Shown here piece after piece: positions 44,352 through 54,040 of a DNA stretch of 64,000 bases. Positions within the stretch are counted from its first letter, which is position 1. Each line of letters opens with the position of its first letter. Source of the DNA: Sporosarcina trichiuri (lineage in GTDB: Bacteria; Bacillota; Bacilli; Bacillales_A; Planococcaceae). Where the stretch lies: NCBI RefSeq assembly GCF_030406775.1, contig NZ_CP129119.1:1150001-1214000 (forward strand). The letters run 5' to 3'. A program made the translations under genes and the position numbers. The notes below the pieces were generated by a model. The model made no database searches and had not been told where the DNA came from. It saw only the letters and a program-made list of their open reading frames with translations.

Positions 44352-45368
44352 TCAGTCAGTGAACTGGTCAGTTTCTTTCTTCCTGTCCCTGTTCATCAGC
44401 CAGTCGACTGCTTCCCTCGGTTCGTGACCTTCGAACAAGACCGAGTAGAGGGCTTCCGTCAGCGGCATGGAAACGCCGTAATGAGCAGCCAGCTGGTGGG
44501 CCGCTTTGGTCGTGCGCACGCCCTCGATGACCATGCCCATCCCTGCCGTCACCTCTTCCAGCGTCTGCCCTTTGCCGAGCATATTGCCGGCTCTCCAGTT
44601 CCTGGAATGGACACTGTTGGCAGTCACGATGAGATCCCCCATGCCCGCCAGTCCTGCGAAGGTCGATGGATTGGCACCCATTTTGACACCTAGGCGCGTG
44701 ATCTCGGCAAGCCCGCGGGTGATCAATGCCGCTTTCGCATTATCCCCGTATGCCAGGCCGTCCGTAATGCCGGCTGCCAGCGCGATGACATTCTTCAGCG
44801 CACCGCCGAGCTCGACACCGAGCACGTCCTGATTCGTATAGACCCGGAAATAGGAATTCATGAACAAATTTTGGATTTCCTCTGCTGCAGCGAGATCATC
44901 CGAGGCCGCAGAGACCGTTGTCGGATGGCGCAGGACCACTTCCTCCGCATGGGACGGACCAGACAGGACGACCAGCGCTTTCCGGACTGCAGGACGGATC
45001 TCCTCTGCCAGCATTTCAGTGATCCGTTTCTGTGTATCCGGTTCGATTCCTTTGGAAACGTGTACAATTGTCACAGGCCGTTCGATGAGTTGGTCCAGCT
45101 GCCTGCCAATTTCGCGGATCCCTTTGGTCGGCACGGCCACTATCAGGATATCCGCATGGTCGACTGCCGCTTTCAGATCGGAGGTGCCGCGCAGGGATTC
45201 CGGAAGAATGCAGTCGTTCAAGTAGGACGAATTGGTATGGTGCTCATTTATTTCATCGGTCTGTTCCTGGCGTCTGCTCCAGATCAGACAGTTGTGTCCA
45301 TTTTCTGCGAGGACGAATGCAAGGGCGGTTCCCCAGCTCCCTGCCCCGATTACAGAGACATTTTTCAA
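44352..45368 (-). CDS. gpsA: NAD(P)-dependent glycerol-3-phosphate dehydrogenase
   Basis: A 338-aa enzyme making sn-glycerol 3-phosphate for phospholipids. Rossmann motif VSVIGAGSWGTALAFVLAENG at the start; LSGPSHAEEV, GALKNVIALAAGITDGL with catalytic Lys, and GLAGMGDLIVT. I prefer the TTG at 45368: AAAGG is 9 bp upstream and MKNVSVIGAG is the usual family start. The ATG three codons earlier (45377) directly touches AAAGG. PlsC in this window uses lipids derived from its product. Confidence 0.95.
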   Translation of the reverse strand: MKNVSVIGAGSWGTALAFVLAENGHNCLIWSRRQEQTDEINEHHTNSSYLNDCILPESLRGTSDLKAAVDHADILIVAVPTKGIREIGRQLDQLIERPVTIVHVSKGIEPDTQKRITEMLAEEIRPAVRKALVVLSGPSHAEEVVLRHPTTVSAASDDLAAAEEIQNLFMNSYFRVYTNQDVLGVELGGALKNVIALAAGITDGLAYGDNAKAALITRGLAEITRLGVKMGANPSTFAGLAGMGDLIVTANSVHSRNWRAGNMLGKGQTLEEVTAGMGMVIEGVRTTKAAHQLAAHYGVSMPLTEALYSVLFEGHEPREAVDWLMNRDRKKETDQFTD

Positions 45369-45393
45369 AGTGTTCATCCTTTCTGCCAGGTTC

Positions 45394-46704
45394 TCAGCTG
45401 CGTGCGCGGGTGATGATACGGATCGGTGTCCCTTCGAAACCGAACGACTCCCTCAGACGGTTCTGAAGGAAACGTTCGTACGAAAAGTGCATGAGTTCCG
45501 TATCATTCACGAATACGACGAATGCAGGCGGTCTGACAGCCACCTGGGTCGTGTAATAGATGCGCAGACGCTTCCCTTTATCGGAAGGCGCCGGATTTCG
45601 TGCCACCGCGTCTTCGATCACTTCGTTCAGGACGCTCGACTGGATACGGAGGGAGTGATTCTCACTGATTGTCGTAATCAGGTCGAACAATGTCCGCACC
45701 CGCTGTTTCGTCTTTGCCGACACATAGGCGACCGGCGCATAATCCAGGAACAGGAAGTTCTTGCGGATGTCTTCCGTGAAACGGTTCATCGTCTTCTCAT
45801 CTTTTTCGAGGGCATCCCATTTATTCACGACGAAGAGTACACCCTTACCCGCTTCTTCCGCATAGCCGGCAATCCGCTTGTCCTGTTCACGGATCCCTTC
45901 TTCACCATTGAGCACGATGAGTACGACATCCGAGCGGTCGATCGCTTTCAATGCACGCAGGACACTGTACTTCTCCGTGTTTTCATACACCTTGCCTTTT
46001 TTCCGCATGCCGGCGGTATCGATGATCCTGAACTTCTGACCTTCATACTCGTACAGCGAGTCAATGGCGTCTGTCGTCGTTCCGGCAACGTCGCTGACAA
46101 TCACACGGTCTTCACCCAGAAGCGCGTTGACAAGCGAGGACTTCCCGACGTTCGGCCGGCCGATCAAGGAGAAACGGATGACGTCTTCCTCGATCTCTTC
46201 TGCTGCAGGCTCGGGGAAACTGGCTGCGACACCGTCCAGCAGGTCTCCGAGACCGAGACCGTGGGAACCGGAAATCGGATATGGGTCGCCAAAGCCGAGT
46301 GAATAGAAATCATAGATCATCTCACGCATTTCAGGGTTATCGACTTTGTTGACGGCCAGGACGACCGGCTTTTTTGTTTTGTATAGAATTTTCGCGACCT
46401 GCTCATCACCGTTCGTCACGCCTTCACGGCCATTCGTCAGGAAGATGATCACATCGGCTTCTTCGATCGCAATTTCCGCCTGGGCCCGTATTTGTTCCAA
46501 AAACGGTTCATCGCCAATGTCGATGCCCCCTGTATCAATCAGATTGAAATCATGTGTCAGCCATTCCGCTGAGCTGTAGATCCGGTCACGTGTGACGCCC
46601 GAAACGTCTTCCACGATTGAAATCCGCTCACCGACAATCCGGTTGAAGATCGTCGATTTGCCGACGTTCGGCCGTCCGACGATGGCTACTGTTGGTTTAC
46701 TCAT
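45394..46704 (-). CDS. der: GTPase Der (EngA), ribosome 50S assembly
   Basis: A 436-aa protein with two tandem GTPase domains and a KH-like C-terminus. G1 motifs are [12 protein letters not shown] (~9) and [12 protein letters not shown] (~183); DTGG (G3, domain 1) and DTAGMRKKG (domain 2); NKVD and NKWD (G4). The C-terminal KH domain includes [20 protein letters not shown]. Required for 50S subunit maturation. AAGGATG precedes the ATG. Between rpsA and gpsA, as in B. subtilis. Confidence 0.97.
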   Translation of the reverse strand: MSKPTVAIVGRPNVGKSTIFNRIVGERISIVEDVSGVTRDRIYSSAEWLTHDFNLIDTGGIDIGDEPFLEQIRAQAEIAIEEADVIIFLTNGREGVTNGDEQVAKILYKTKKPVVLAVNKVDNPEMREMIYDFYSLGFGDPYPISGSHGLGLGDLLDGVAASFPEPAAEEIEEDVIRFSLIGRPNVGKSSLVNALLGEDRVIVSDVAGTTTDAIDSLYEYEGQKFRIIDTAGMRKKGKVYENTEKYSVLRALKAIDRSDVVLIVLNGEEGIREQDKRIAGYAEEAGKGVLFVVNKWDALEKDEKTMNRFTEDIRKNFLFLDYAPVAYVSAKTKQRVRTLFDLITTISENHSLRIQSSVLNEVIEDAVARNPAPSDKGKRLRIYYTTQVAVRPPAFVVFVNDTELMHFSYERFLQNRLRESFGFEGTPIRIITRARS

Positions 46705-46744
46705 TCATCATACATCCTTCCACGCTATCTTCTGCATATTATAC

Positions 46745-46788
46745 ACAAAAAAAAGAGATGGCGCTCTTAAAAGAGCCATCTCTTTCAA
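46745..46788 (-). terminator. Terminator of rpsA
   Basis: A long stem, AAAGAGATGG plus GCTCTT pairing with AAGAGC plus CATCTCTTT (46752-46768 with 46771-46785) around a small bulge, is followed by eight T on the minus strand. Confidence 0.92.
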
Positions 46789-46815
46789 TTGATTGTTACA
46801 GGACACTGAACAAGG

Positions 46816-47955
46816 TTATTCAGAGAACTTCTTCAGCTGGTCACCGATGACGTCGCTGATCGAGAAACCTGATGGTTCTTCAGGCATTTCATAATCGTCG
46901 TAAGACTCCTCTTCCTTGTCTGTCAGGTCTTTGATGCTCAGTGACAGGCGCTTCTCGATTGGATTGACGTCCAGCACCTTCACTTCGACTGTCTGCCCTT
47001 CAGACAGCACTTCGTTCGGCGTTCCGATGTGCTGGTGGGAGATGCGGGAGATATGGACAAGCCCTTCCACGCCTGGGAACACTTCCACGAATGCCCCGTA
47101 CGAGACAAGGCGCTTCACAGTTCCTTCGAGGACAGTACCTTTAGGAGCCTTTTCTTCGATTCCTTCCCAAGGACCAGCAAGCGTTTCCTTGATGGACAGG
47201 CTGATACGTTCTGCATCACGGTCGACTGACAGGACCTTCACCTGCACCTTGTCCCCTTCCTTCAGGACATCGGACACTTTCTCGACGTGGCCGTGTGCGA
47301 TTTGTGAAATGTGCACAAGGCCGTCCACGCCGCCCAGATCGACGAACGCACCGAATGATGCAATCCGCTGAACAGTGCCGTCGAGCACCTGACCTTCTTC
47401 CAGATCAGCAAGCACTTCGTCTTTCTTGGAAGACTTCTCTTCCTGGATGACTGCGCGGTGGGAAAGGATAAGACGGTTCTTCTCCTTGTCCATCTCGACA
47501 ATCTTGAAATCCATCGTGCGTCCTTTGTAATCTTCGAATGATTCCACGAAATGATCTTCCACCAGGGAAGCGGGGATGAAGCCGCGGACACCCAGATCGA
47601 CGACGAGGCCGCCTTTCACTACGTCCTTCACTTCTGTGGTGATCGTTTCATTGTTATTGAATTTCTCCTCGAGTGCATCCCAGGCATCTTCCGCATCCAC
47701 TTTCCGCTTGGACAGCACATAGGCATCATCTTCGACCTTGATGATGGACAGTTCGAGTTCGTCCCCGTCTTTCACAGCGTCAGATGCCGTTTCAATGTGA
47801 AGGCTGGACAGCTCGCTGATCGGGATCACACCGTCAAACGGAGCTCCAGGGATTTCCACGGTAACTGACTTGTCTTCGATTTTAGTGACTTTACCTGTCA
47901 CGCGGTCTCCTTCGTTATATCCATCCATCGCTTCTACATTCATCTCTTCAGTCAT
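46816..47955 (-). CDS. rpsA: S1 RNA-binding domain protein (RpsA/YpfD)
   Basis: A 379-aa protein of four S1 OB-fold repeats starting at about residues 15, 100, 185 and 270 (for example GQVLDGTVQRIASFGAFVDLGGVDGLVHISQI in part and GTVLEGTVKRLVSYGAFVEVFPGVEGLVHISRI in part). The Firmicute homologue of ribosomal protein S1 has fewer repeats than the six of E. coli and is not essential in B. subtilis. GGAGGAGG precedes the ATG. Own promoter at 47988-48016. Downstream of plsC and cmk. Confidence 0.94.
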   Translation of the reverse strand: MTEEMNVEAMDGYNEGDRVTGKVTKIEDKSVTVEIPGAPFDGVIPISELSSLHIETASDAVKDGDELELSIIKVEDDAYVLSKRKVDAEDAWDALEEKFNNNETITTEVKDVVKGGLVVDLGVRGFIPASLVEDHFVESFEDYKGRTMDFKIVEMDKEKNRLILSHRAVIQEEKSSKKDEVLADLEEGQVLDGTVQRIASFGAFVDLGGVDGLVHISQIAHGHVEKVSDVLKEGDKVQVKVLSVDRDAERISLSIKETLAGPWEGIEEKAPKGTVLEGTVKRLVSYGAFVEVFPGVEGLVHISRISHQHIGTPNEVLSEGQTVEVKVLDVNPIEKRLSLSIKDLTDKEEESYDDYEMPEEPSGFSISDVIGDQLKKFSE

Positions 47956-47987
47956 ATGTAGTCCTCCTCCATAATAATCATATCTCT

Positions 47988-48016
47988 ATACTATTGGAAT
48001 ATACCCATAAAAACAA
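47988..48016 (-). promoter_or_regulatory. Candidate promoter of rpsA
   Basis: Minus strand TTGTTT (48016-48011), 17 bp, TAGTAT (47993-47988), about 30 bp before the rpsA ATG. Both hexamers are imperfect, but the spacing is exact. Confidence 0.5.
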
Positions 48017-48033
48017 AAAATTGAACTTGTTTA

Positions 48034-48615
48034 TCAGCGGTTTTTTTCCAGCAGTTCCTGGATTGCCGACATGATGACTTCCGTCGCCTCTTCCGCGGAG
48101 GCTTTCCGTTCCCGGTATTCCGTCATATCGATCGGCCGGCCATACACGACTTTCAGCTTCCGGAATGGACGGTACGGACCGATGATGGCACAGGGCATCA
48201 CCACGGCGTCTCCTTTCAATGCGAAAAAACCTGCTCCTGTTAATCCTTTCCCCAATTCCCCGTTTTTACTCCTGGTTCCTTCAGGAAACATTCCGACCAC
48301 TTGTCCGGAGCGTAATAATTCCAGTGCCTTCCGGATCGCCTGACGGTCGCTGAGTCCCCGCTTTACCGGGAACGCATTGACATTCGGCAGGACCGACTTC
48401 AACACCGGCTGATGGAACAGCTCTTCCTTCGCCATGAAATGGACCGGTCTTGGAGCTGTCAGTCCGACGACCGGCGGATCGAGGTTGTCGATATGGTTCG
48501 TGCAGAGCAGGACACCCGATTCCTCGGGGAAGTTCTCCCGGCCGATGATCTGGATCCGGTAGAGCGGCCTTAGCACAGCTGCGCAGATTGCTTTACCGAG
48601 CGGATATAAGTTCAT
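48034..48615 (-). CDS. plsC: 1-acyl-sn-glycerol-3-phosphate acyltransferase
   Basis: A 193-aa membrane-associated acyltransferase making phosphatidic acid. It has the NHxxxxD catalytic motif in LCTNHIDNLDPPVVG (~35) and the FPEGTRS motif (~112), with VNAFPVKRG between. Its start overlaps the cmk stop (ATGA) and TGAGGATGG is the ribosome site. In B. subtilis the main plsC is elsewhere; the cmk-plsC-rpsA arrangement occurs in many other Bacilli. Confidence 0.94.
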   Translation of the reverse strand: MNLYPLGKAICAAVLRPLYRIQIIGRENFPEESGVLLCTNHIDNLDPPVVGLTAPRPVHFMAKEELFHQPVLKSVLPNVNAFPVKRGLSDRQAIRKALELLRSGQVVGMFPEGTRSKNGELGKGLTGAGFFALKGDAVVMPCAIIGPYRPFRKLKVVYGRPIDMTEYRERKASAEEATEVIMSAIQELLEKNR

Positions 48616-49289
48616 GAGTCCATCCTCATTTCTGCATGGCGGATGATAGTGTCGGCGACTTGTTCGATAGTGAGAGCGGTCGTGTCGATGAACACCGCAT
48701 CTGCCGCCTGCTTCAACGGTGAAGTGATGCGTTCCGTATCCGCCTTGTCACGCTCCGCAATGTCTCTGCACAGGTCATCCATTGTACAGTCTATCCCTCT
48801 TCTTACATTTTCCGCATACCGCCGTGCTGCACGTTCCTCCACCGAAGCGGTCATGAATATCTTCAGCTCAGCATCCGGCAGAACGGCGGTGCCGATATCC
48901 CTGCCATCCATGACGACGCCTGAGGCATTCGCCAGGAGCCGCTGTTTTTCCGCCATCAGTCCGCGGACGGTCGGCTGGGCTGCTGCTGCTGACACATTGG
49001 CCGTGACTTCCTGGGAGCGGATCGCTTCCGTGACATCTTTGCCGTCCACCCTCACCAGCTGGCCTTCCGGAGAAGGAAGCAGCTCGATTTCCATCCGTTC
49101 GAGCAATGATGAGAGCGCCTGATCGTCATTGACATCTATATGCTGCTGAAGGGCGCTGTATGTCAGGGCTCTGTACATGGCTCCTGTATCGATATAGGTA
49201 TAGCCCAGTTTTTCCGCTGTTATCCGCGCAATCGTGCTTTTCCCGGCAGCTGCCGGGCCGTCGATCGCAATTTGAATTCCTCTGTTCAT
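48612..49289 (-). CDS. cmk: Cytidylate kinase
   Basis: A 225-aa CMP/dCMP kinase. P-loop IAIDGPAAAGKSTIARI (~10); YIDTGAMYRALTY; GVVMDGRDIGTAVLPDAELKIFMTAS; and the lid-region ERAARRYAENVRRG. ATG at 49289 (MNRGIQIAIDG) with GGGGGTAGAGG upstream; the upstream 23 codons have no ribosome site. It recycles CMP released in RNA and lipid turnover. Confidence 0.95.
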   Translation of the reverse strand: MNRGIQIAIDGPAAAGKSTIARITAEKLGYTYIDTGAMYRALTYSALQQHIDVNDDQALSSLLERMEIELLPSPEGQLVRVDGKDVTEAIRSQEVTANVSAAAAQPTVRGLMAEKQRLLANASGVVMDGRDIGTAVLPDAELKIFMTASVEERAARRYAENVRRGIDCTMDDLCRDIAERDKADTERITSPLKQAADAVFIDTTALTIEQVADTIIRHAEMRMDS

Positions 49290-49367
49290 ATCCTCTACCC
49301 CCGTACTCGATTCGAACACATTGTACCACAGCGAAAAGGAAAAAGTCTTATACAGCAAGACCTTTTC

Positions 49368-50003
49368 CTATTCGTTGCGTTTCTTCAGCTGCCTCTCAAA
49401 ACATAGGCGGATGACCTGCTGCCTTGATTCGGGATCGATTTCGTCGAATTGCAGGGAAGCGATCGGTCGCCCTTCCTTCTCCCATACCCTCACAACCCTT
49501 GCATTGACGCGCACATAGTTGATGGAGTTGTTTTTGAACGGCAGCACCAGTGTTGCAGTCACGATATCATCCTGCTCGAGGGAAGCGCGGGCCAGGTTCA
49601 CTGCCATCCCGCCGGCACTGATGTCTTCCGCCACGAGCTGATGCACAGTGCCGTCCTTGTCGATCGCCACATCGAGCGGGGATTCCACCCTGACAAACTC
49701 CCGGCGCTGGATCTTGATAAGTCCGCTGTCCCCCGGGTATGTGAGCTGCAGCATCGGAATGCCCCTGTTCAGCCGGCCGATGACTTCCGTCCGAAAGACA
49801 TACGCCATCTTCAATTCGTCCACGAACGAAACGAGCAGCTGGGTACCGTCAATGAAGAAAGCAGTACGGCCGGTATCCAGCTGTGTCGGATAATCGATCA
49901 TGATACAGCCTTTTTCAATATCCACGACACGGCTTTTGTATTTCTCGCCGTTTTCCGTATAATCTTTATCGATTGCAATCGAGGTCCCGATTTTAAGTCT
50001 CAT
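49368..50003 (-). CDS. ypfA: PilZ-domain c-di-GMP receptor (YpfA/MotI type)
   Basis: A 211-aa soluble protein. N-terminal YcgR-like domain (~1-95), then a PilZ domain starting at QRREFVRVESPLDVAI. It keeps both c-di-GMP motifs: RREFVR (RxxxR) and DISAGGMAV (D/NxSxxG). In B. subtilis, YpfA (DgrA/MotI) binds c-di-GMP and stops the flagellar stator; cheR in this window agrees with a motile host. ATG at 50003 follows GGTGGCGG. Sits between ypeB and cmk as in B. subtilis. Confidence 0.9.
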   Translation of the reverse strand: MRLKIGTSIAIDKDYTENGEKYKSRVVDIEKGCIMIDYPTQLDTGRTAFFIDGTQLLVSFVDELKMAYVFRTEVIGRLNRGIPMLQLTYPGDSGLIKIQRREFVRVESPLDVAIDKDGTVHQLVAEDISAGGMAVNLARASLEQDDIVTATLVLPFKNNSINYVRVNARVVRVWEKEGRPIASLQFDEIDPESRQQVIRLCFERQLKKRNE

Positions 50004-50072
50004 CTTACCGCCACCTGTCTCAGTTCTTATAGTTATTATGGCACGGCAGATGTTTTTTTCCAATAGATTCCG

Positions 50073-51359
50073 TTATTTTTGCTGTTCTGTCCGGATGACC
50101 TCTTTCGTCTCGGTATCGACCAGCACGATATATGTCCCGGTTTCCCCATTCTCCTCCATTGTGACGGTCAGTGCGTACGCCAGGCGCTGCCTCCCATGCT
50201 CATTTTCCGCATAGACGAGTTCCTCGCGGTTCACTTTCACTTGCTTATGGAAGAACGTATTCCAGTCGATTTTCACGATCGGCTGGTCTTTCAGCTGTTC
50301 TTTCCGGATGTATTCCGCAGCGTTGACCCCTGCTATCCTGCCGTCTTCCTTGGAAGCTTTGATCTGGATTGTGTCGGAGAGAACTTTCGCCTTATGCAGA
50401 GGCTCCTGGCGGGTGTAGACGAAGTGGAATGCCGTGTCATTCTCCCTGACTTCCTCGAATACGACATCGGTATAGCCCGCTACCTTCAGGAATTGTTCGA
50501 CTTGCTTCTGCACCGTCACTGCATCCAATCTGCCGTTCCCTGCCGGCCGTTCGGTCAAGAAGGACAGCACATGGCCGCCTTTTTCGGTTATATCGATGTA
50601 ACCGACCGATTCCTGATCGGAAAACCGGATATGATAGAACGGATACGGGGATCCAGGTTTGCTTTTTTTCAGGTCTATCACCTGGTCTGCCGTGTCGGGG
50701 AACAGTTTCTTGAACTTGTCCAGGGCCTGCTCTTTCGAAATTGCAGGGTCCTCTATATGTTTCAGCTCTTTCTTTTTCAGGGCATCCGACTCGCTGGCGG
50801 TGAGCGGGAATACGCTTTCCGTATATTGCTGCACGGACGCACTCAAACCTTTCCAGTCGAATGACGCTTTCTCACTGTCCATCCGCTGCTGCCATTCCTC
50901 CATCGACAGGTTGCCGCTTGCCATATCGGCTGTTGCCGCCGCCCACTCATTCGACAGGTTTTCGATATTTCCGGAGGCCTTATCCATGACGGCATGGAAC
51001 TCACGCGGCTCCGTCTGTTCGGGTCCGGTCTTCGCAAACTTTCCGAGCCTGCTCAAGTAATTCATCCAGACAGACGAGAAATGGGGATCGAGCGGAAGTG
51101 ACGAAACGGACTGCTGAATATCGGACGACAGCCGCCATATATCTTCCCTCGCCCTCAGATCACCTTCCCCTTCGTTGAACAGCATCGTCTTTTTCACGGC
51201 AGTGTCGAGCTCCTGCAGTTTGGCTGAAGCATCAGCAATGTTTTTCGCATACTGCACTGACAGGGCGTTTTGGAGATCTTTCTTTTGGATGTTCGTCGTA
51301 TATGCATATACGCTCAGAGAAAAAATAGCGAACAGCGCCAGAAAACTGAATCGTTTCAT
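50073..51359 (-). CDS. ypeB: Germination protein YpeB
   Basis: A 428-aa protein needed to place and stabilise the lytic enzyme SleB in the spore. N-terminal membrane helix (FLALFAIFSLSVYAYTT) followed by a long helical region and C-terminal PepSY-like domains (ISKEQALDKFKKLFPD, then GYIDITEKGGHVLSFL, and the last VLVDTETKEVIRTEQ). Organised as sleB-ypeB like all Bacillus. ATG at 51359 (MKRFSFLAL); a GTG five codons earlier is possible. Expressed in the forespore in B. subtilis. Confidence 0.92.
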   Translation of the reverse strand: MKRFSFLALFAIFSLSVYAYTTNIQKKDLQNALSVQYAKNIADASAKLQELDTAVKKTMLFNEGEGDLRAREDIWRLSSDIQQSVSSLPLDPHFSSVWMNYLSRLGKFAKTGPEQTEPREFHAVMDKASGNIENLSNEWAAATADMASGNLSMEEWQQRMDSEKASFDWKGLSASVQQYTESVFPLTASESDALKKKELKHIEDPAISKEQALDKFKKLFPDTADQVIDLKKSKPGSPYPFYHIRFSDQESVGYIDITEKGGHVLSFLTERPAGNGRLDAVTVQKQVEQFLKVAGYTDVVFEEVRENDTAFHFVYTRQEPLHKAKVLSDTIQIKASKEDGRIAGVNAAEYIRKEQLKDQPIVKIDWNTFFHKQVKVNREELVYAENEHGRQRLAYALTVTMEENGETGTYIVLVDTETKEVIRTEQQK

Positions 51360-51409
51360 GATCTGTAGGTACACCTGCTTTCTTTTCCTAATGTCGTTGA
51401 TACAATCGA

Positions 51410-52201
51410 TCAGTTACAGAAGATATGCATGCCGATTTTCTTGATCTGCGGGCGTGACCAGATCCACTTGCTTGTTGCCGTGACAGGGTTGAAGTAATAG
51501 ATAGCATTCTCCGAAGGATCCCACCCGTTCATCGCGTCGATGACCGCTTCTTTCGCACGTTCATTCGGAGTCAGCCAGATCTGCCCGTCAGAGACGGCCG
51601 TGAATGCCCCCGGCTGGAAGATGACGCCCCCCACAGTGTTCGGGAAGTCGGGGTGTTCGATCCGGTTCAGGATGACTGCTGCCACCGCAACCTGCCCTTC
51701 ATACGGTTCGCCCCGGGATTCTCCATAGACTGCATTAGCCAGCAGTTTCAAATCGTCTTCACTATACTTTCCAGGCATCTGTGTCGTTTTATTCCCGGAA
51801 GAGGCACTTCCGCCTTTCGCCTGGCTGGACAGCGGTTTTCCGCCATAGTGGGTGAACTCTTTCCCATTCCGTAAGTTGTCCATCACGAATTGTTTGTCGT
51901 AAGATGAGACATTCACCAATTTCCTTTTTGTCTTGCTGCCGGCAATTCCGTCGACAGGCAGTCCGTACTTCTCCTGGAATTCCCTGAGTGCCCAATAGGT
52001 CTGATAGCCGAATACTCCGTCGATCTTCCCTTTGAAGAATCCGATGTACTGCAGTCTTGCCTGCAGCTCGATGACGTCATCCCCTTTTGCCCCTTTTGCG
52101 AGACCACGATCTGTGAATGCCTGCGTATCGGAGCTGAATGACAGCTGCAGAACAGCCAGCAGTAATATGCCTGCCAGCAGCGAGCGTATCCGTTTGTTCA
52201 T
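51410..52201 (-). CDS. sleB: Spore cortex-lytic transglycosylase SleB
   Basis: A 263-aa germination enzyme that cuts muramic-delta-lactam-containing cortex. Cleavable signal peptide (~1-30, ending DTQAF). An N-terminal peptidoglycan-binding domain follows (~35-95: GDDVIELQARLQYIGFFKGKIDGVFGYQTYWALREFQ in part). The C-terminal hydrolase_2 domain (~150-263) has ANAVYGESRGEPYEGQVAVAAVILNR with catalytic Glu. ATG at 52201 with GGAGG 8 bp upstream. Forms an operon with ypeB. Confidence 0.95.
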   Translation of the reverse strand: MNKRIRSLLAGILLLAVLQLSFSSDTQAFTDRGLAKGAKGDDVIELQARLQYIGFFKGKIDGVFGYQTYWALREFQEKYGLPVDGIAGSKTKRKLVNVSSYDKQFVMDNLRNGKEFTHYGGKPLSSQAKGGSASSGNKTTQMPGKYSEDDLKLLANAVYGESRGEPYEGQVAVAAVILNRIEHPDFPNTVGGVIFQPGAFTAVSDGQIWLTPNERAKEAVIDAMNGWDPSENAIYYFNPVTATSKWIWSRPQIKKIGMHIFCN

Positions 52202-52233
52202 CACGTTTTCCTCCAGTCTTCGTTCCTAGTGTC

Positions 52234-52263
52234 TATCCTGCCCGTATTCAGTTGTTTTATGAC
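52234..52263 (-). promoter_or_regulatory. Candidate SigG/SigF promoter of sleB-ypeB
   Basis: Minus strand GTCATA (52263-52258), 17 bp, CAGGATA (52240-52234), a partial match to the forespore pattern GNATA-N17-CATNNTA. The placement, 33 bp before the ATG and after the prsW terminator, is suitable. sleB is SigG-dependent in B. subtilis. Confidence 0.3.
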
Positions 52264-52274
52264 GCATTTTGTAA

Positions 52275-52322
52275 AACAAAAAAACTGCCCGGAAATGTTT
52301 TTTCAACATTTCCGGGCAGTTC
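52275..52322 (-). terminator. Terminator of prsW
   Basis: A perfect 17-bp stem (52283-52299 with 52305-52321) with a 5-nt loop, then TTTTTTTG on the minus strand. It starts 3 bp past the prsW stop. Confidence 0.95.
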
Positions 52323-52324
52323 GC

Positions 52325-52996
52325 TCAGCGCATGCGTCTCCTCGCTTGTCTCAACGCGAAAACATGGGCATATTTGACCCTCGTCAGTCCGAACCACCAT
52401 AAGAACAGCATGAACGGGATCATCAGATAGAGCCAGAGATCATGTATCTCCAAGATAGCATTATATGTTACGTGAAGCAGGAAAGGCAGGAGGAATGCCA
52501 GCGCCAAGTATCGGTTTCTCCGCTCTCCCGGCGCGAACTTCGACCGTCCATAATAATACCCCATGACGACACCGAACAAGGCATGGCTCGACACCGGCAG
52601 CAGTGCACGGATGAAGGCCGTATCCAGGCCGAACGTAAAGAGGAACAGGATATTCTCGACAGTCGCAAAACCGAGCGAGACACTCGCCCCGAACAGGATG
52701 CCATCATATGCGTCGTCAAATTCGAAATTGTTATAGAGGAAAATCAATAATACAAGCCACTTGAAAAACTCTTCGATGGCTCCTGTGAAGAGTGTGTTAT
52801 GGAGGAATCCGTTCGCCAGCACGTGTTCCTCCAAGAAGACGTGCTGGATGAAAAGGATCGGGAATGTCATGACAGCACCATAGACGAACGCTTGGAACAG
52901 GGCACGGGAAGGTTCCTGTGTAATCTCTTTCCGTAAATACAAATAGCTGAAGAGCGCAAGTGACGGTGCGATCGCCACAGTGAATAATATGAACAA
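52325..52996 (-). CDS. prsW: Site-1 membrane protease PrsW
   Basis: A 223-aa polytopic membrane metalloprotease (CAAX-protease-like). In B. subtilis it makes the first cut in anti-sigma factor RsiW. EEFFKWLVLL (E-E motif, ~75), the second acidic region FDDAYDGILFGASVSLGFATVENILF (in part: FGASVSLGFATVEN), and SHALFGVVMGYYYG with conserved His supply the likely metal site. About eight hydrophobic segments. TTG at 52996 preferred (MFILFTVAIAP; GGGGGTG 6 bp upstream), since B. subtilis PrsW starts MFAI; the open frame reaches 53011. SigW/RsiW are not in the window. Confidence 0.92.
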   Translation of the reverse strand: MFILFTVAIAPSLALFSYLYLRKEITQEPSRALFQAFVYGAVMTFPILFIQHVFLEEHVLANGFLHNTLFTGAIEEFFKWLVLLIFLYNNFEFDDAYDGILFGASVSLGFATVENILFLFTFGLDTAFIRALLPVSSHALFGVVMGYYYGRSKFAPGERRNRYLALAFLLPFLLHVTYNAILEIHDLWLYLMIPFMLFLWWFGLTRVKYAHVFALRQARRRMR

Positions 52997-53050
52997 CTTC
53001 CGCACCCCCAATCAGGGAGATTATAACATATTGCTCATATGGAGACCCGG

Positions 53051-54031
53051 CTATTCTGCAATTTTATTTTGCAGCCGCTTCTTGATCGTCTCTGCAATCA
53101 GTTCACCGTGATGTCTGCCGTTTTCAATGAAAATCGAGTTTGCATTGTTGCCGGCTGCGATGACCCCTGCAATATAGAGATTGTCCACGGATGTCTCCAT
53201 CGTATCGGGATTATAGTCAGGACAGCCGCTGACGGAATCGAGGCGGATTCCCATATTCCCCAGGAATTCATAGTCCGGATGGTAGCCGATCATCGCAAAG
53301 ACAACATCTGCGCGGATCTCTTCCTGTCGGTTCGGTGTACTGACCGTGACGGTGTCCGTTGTGATGACGTCTACGGAGCCCTCGAATATCATCCGGACTT
53401 TCCCGTTATTCACCAGGCTCTCAAATCCCGGCAGGATCCACGGTTTCACACTTTTCGAGTATTCCCCGCCCCGGTACACCACAGTGACATAGGCGCCGGC
53501 ACGTTCGAGTTCCAGGGCAGCGTCGACCGCGGAATTCTTACCGCCGATGACAACTGCATGCTTGCGGAAGTACGGGTGTGCCTCCTTGAAATAATGATGG
53601 ACGTGCGGCAATTCAGCACCTTCAGCATCCAGCCGGTTCGGCTGATCATAATATCCTGTCGCCACGACTGTGTAATCCGCCTGGTAGACGGCCTTGTTCG
53701 ACGTGACGGTGAAACCGCCGTCATTCTTTTCGACAGACAGCACCGTTTCACCACTCCGGATATCCAGCTGCTCCAGTTCCGCTACAGCCCGGTAGTAGAC
53801 AAGCGCGTCGTTGCGCTGTGGTTTCTCTTTTGCGGTGATGAACGGAATATTGCCGATCGACAGCTTCATGCTCGAGCTGAAGAACGTCTGGTGGGTCGGA
53901 TACCGGTAGATGGAGTTGACGATGCTCCCTTTCTCGATGAGGATCACCTGCAGCCCCAGATTCTGCAGCTCAATGGCAGCTGACAGACCGCATGGACCAG
54001 CTCCGATTATGATAGCGTCGGTTTTAATCAT
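53051..54031 (-). CDS. ypdA: YpdA-type FAD-dependent bacillithiol disulfide reductase
   Basis: A 326-aa flavoprotein. N-terminal FAD-binding GAGPCGLSAAIELQNLG (~9-25); a second dinucleotide motif, VVIGGKNSAVDAALELERAG (~168), for NADPH; and C-terminal NLYIAGVIAAGNNANSIFIENGRHHG. It lacks the CxxC redox pair of thioredoxin reductase but keeps the single Cys in GAGPCG that marks YpdA. Family role: reduction of bacillithiol disulfide. Consistent with bshA at 21 kb. Confidence 0.93.
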   Translation of the reverse strand: MIKTDAIIIGAGPCGLSAAIELQNLGLQVILIEKGSIVNSIYRYPTHQTFFSSSMKLSIGNIPFITAKEKPQRNDALVYYRAVAELEQLDIRSGETVLSVEKNDGGFTVTSNKAVYQADYTVVATGYYDQPNRLDAEGAELPHVHHYFKEAHPYFRKHAVVIGGKNSAVDAALELERAGAYVTVVYRGGEYSKSVKPWILPGFESLVNNGKVRMIFEGSVDVITTDTVTVSTPNRQEEIRADVVFAMIGYHPDYEFLGNMGIRLDSVSGCPDYNPDTMETSVDNLYIAGVIAAGNNANSIFIENGRHHGELIAETIKKRLQNKIAE

Positions 54032-54040
54032 ACTCTATGT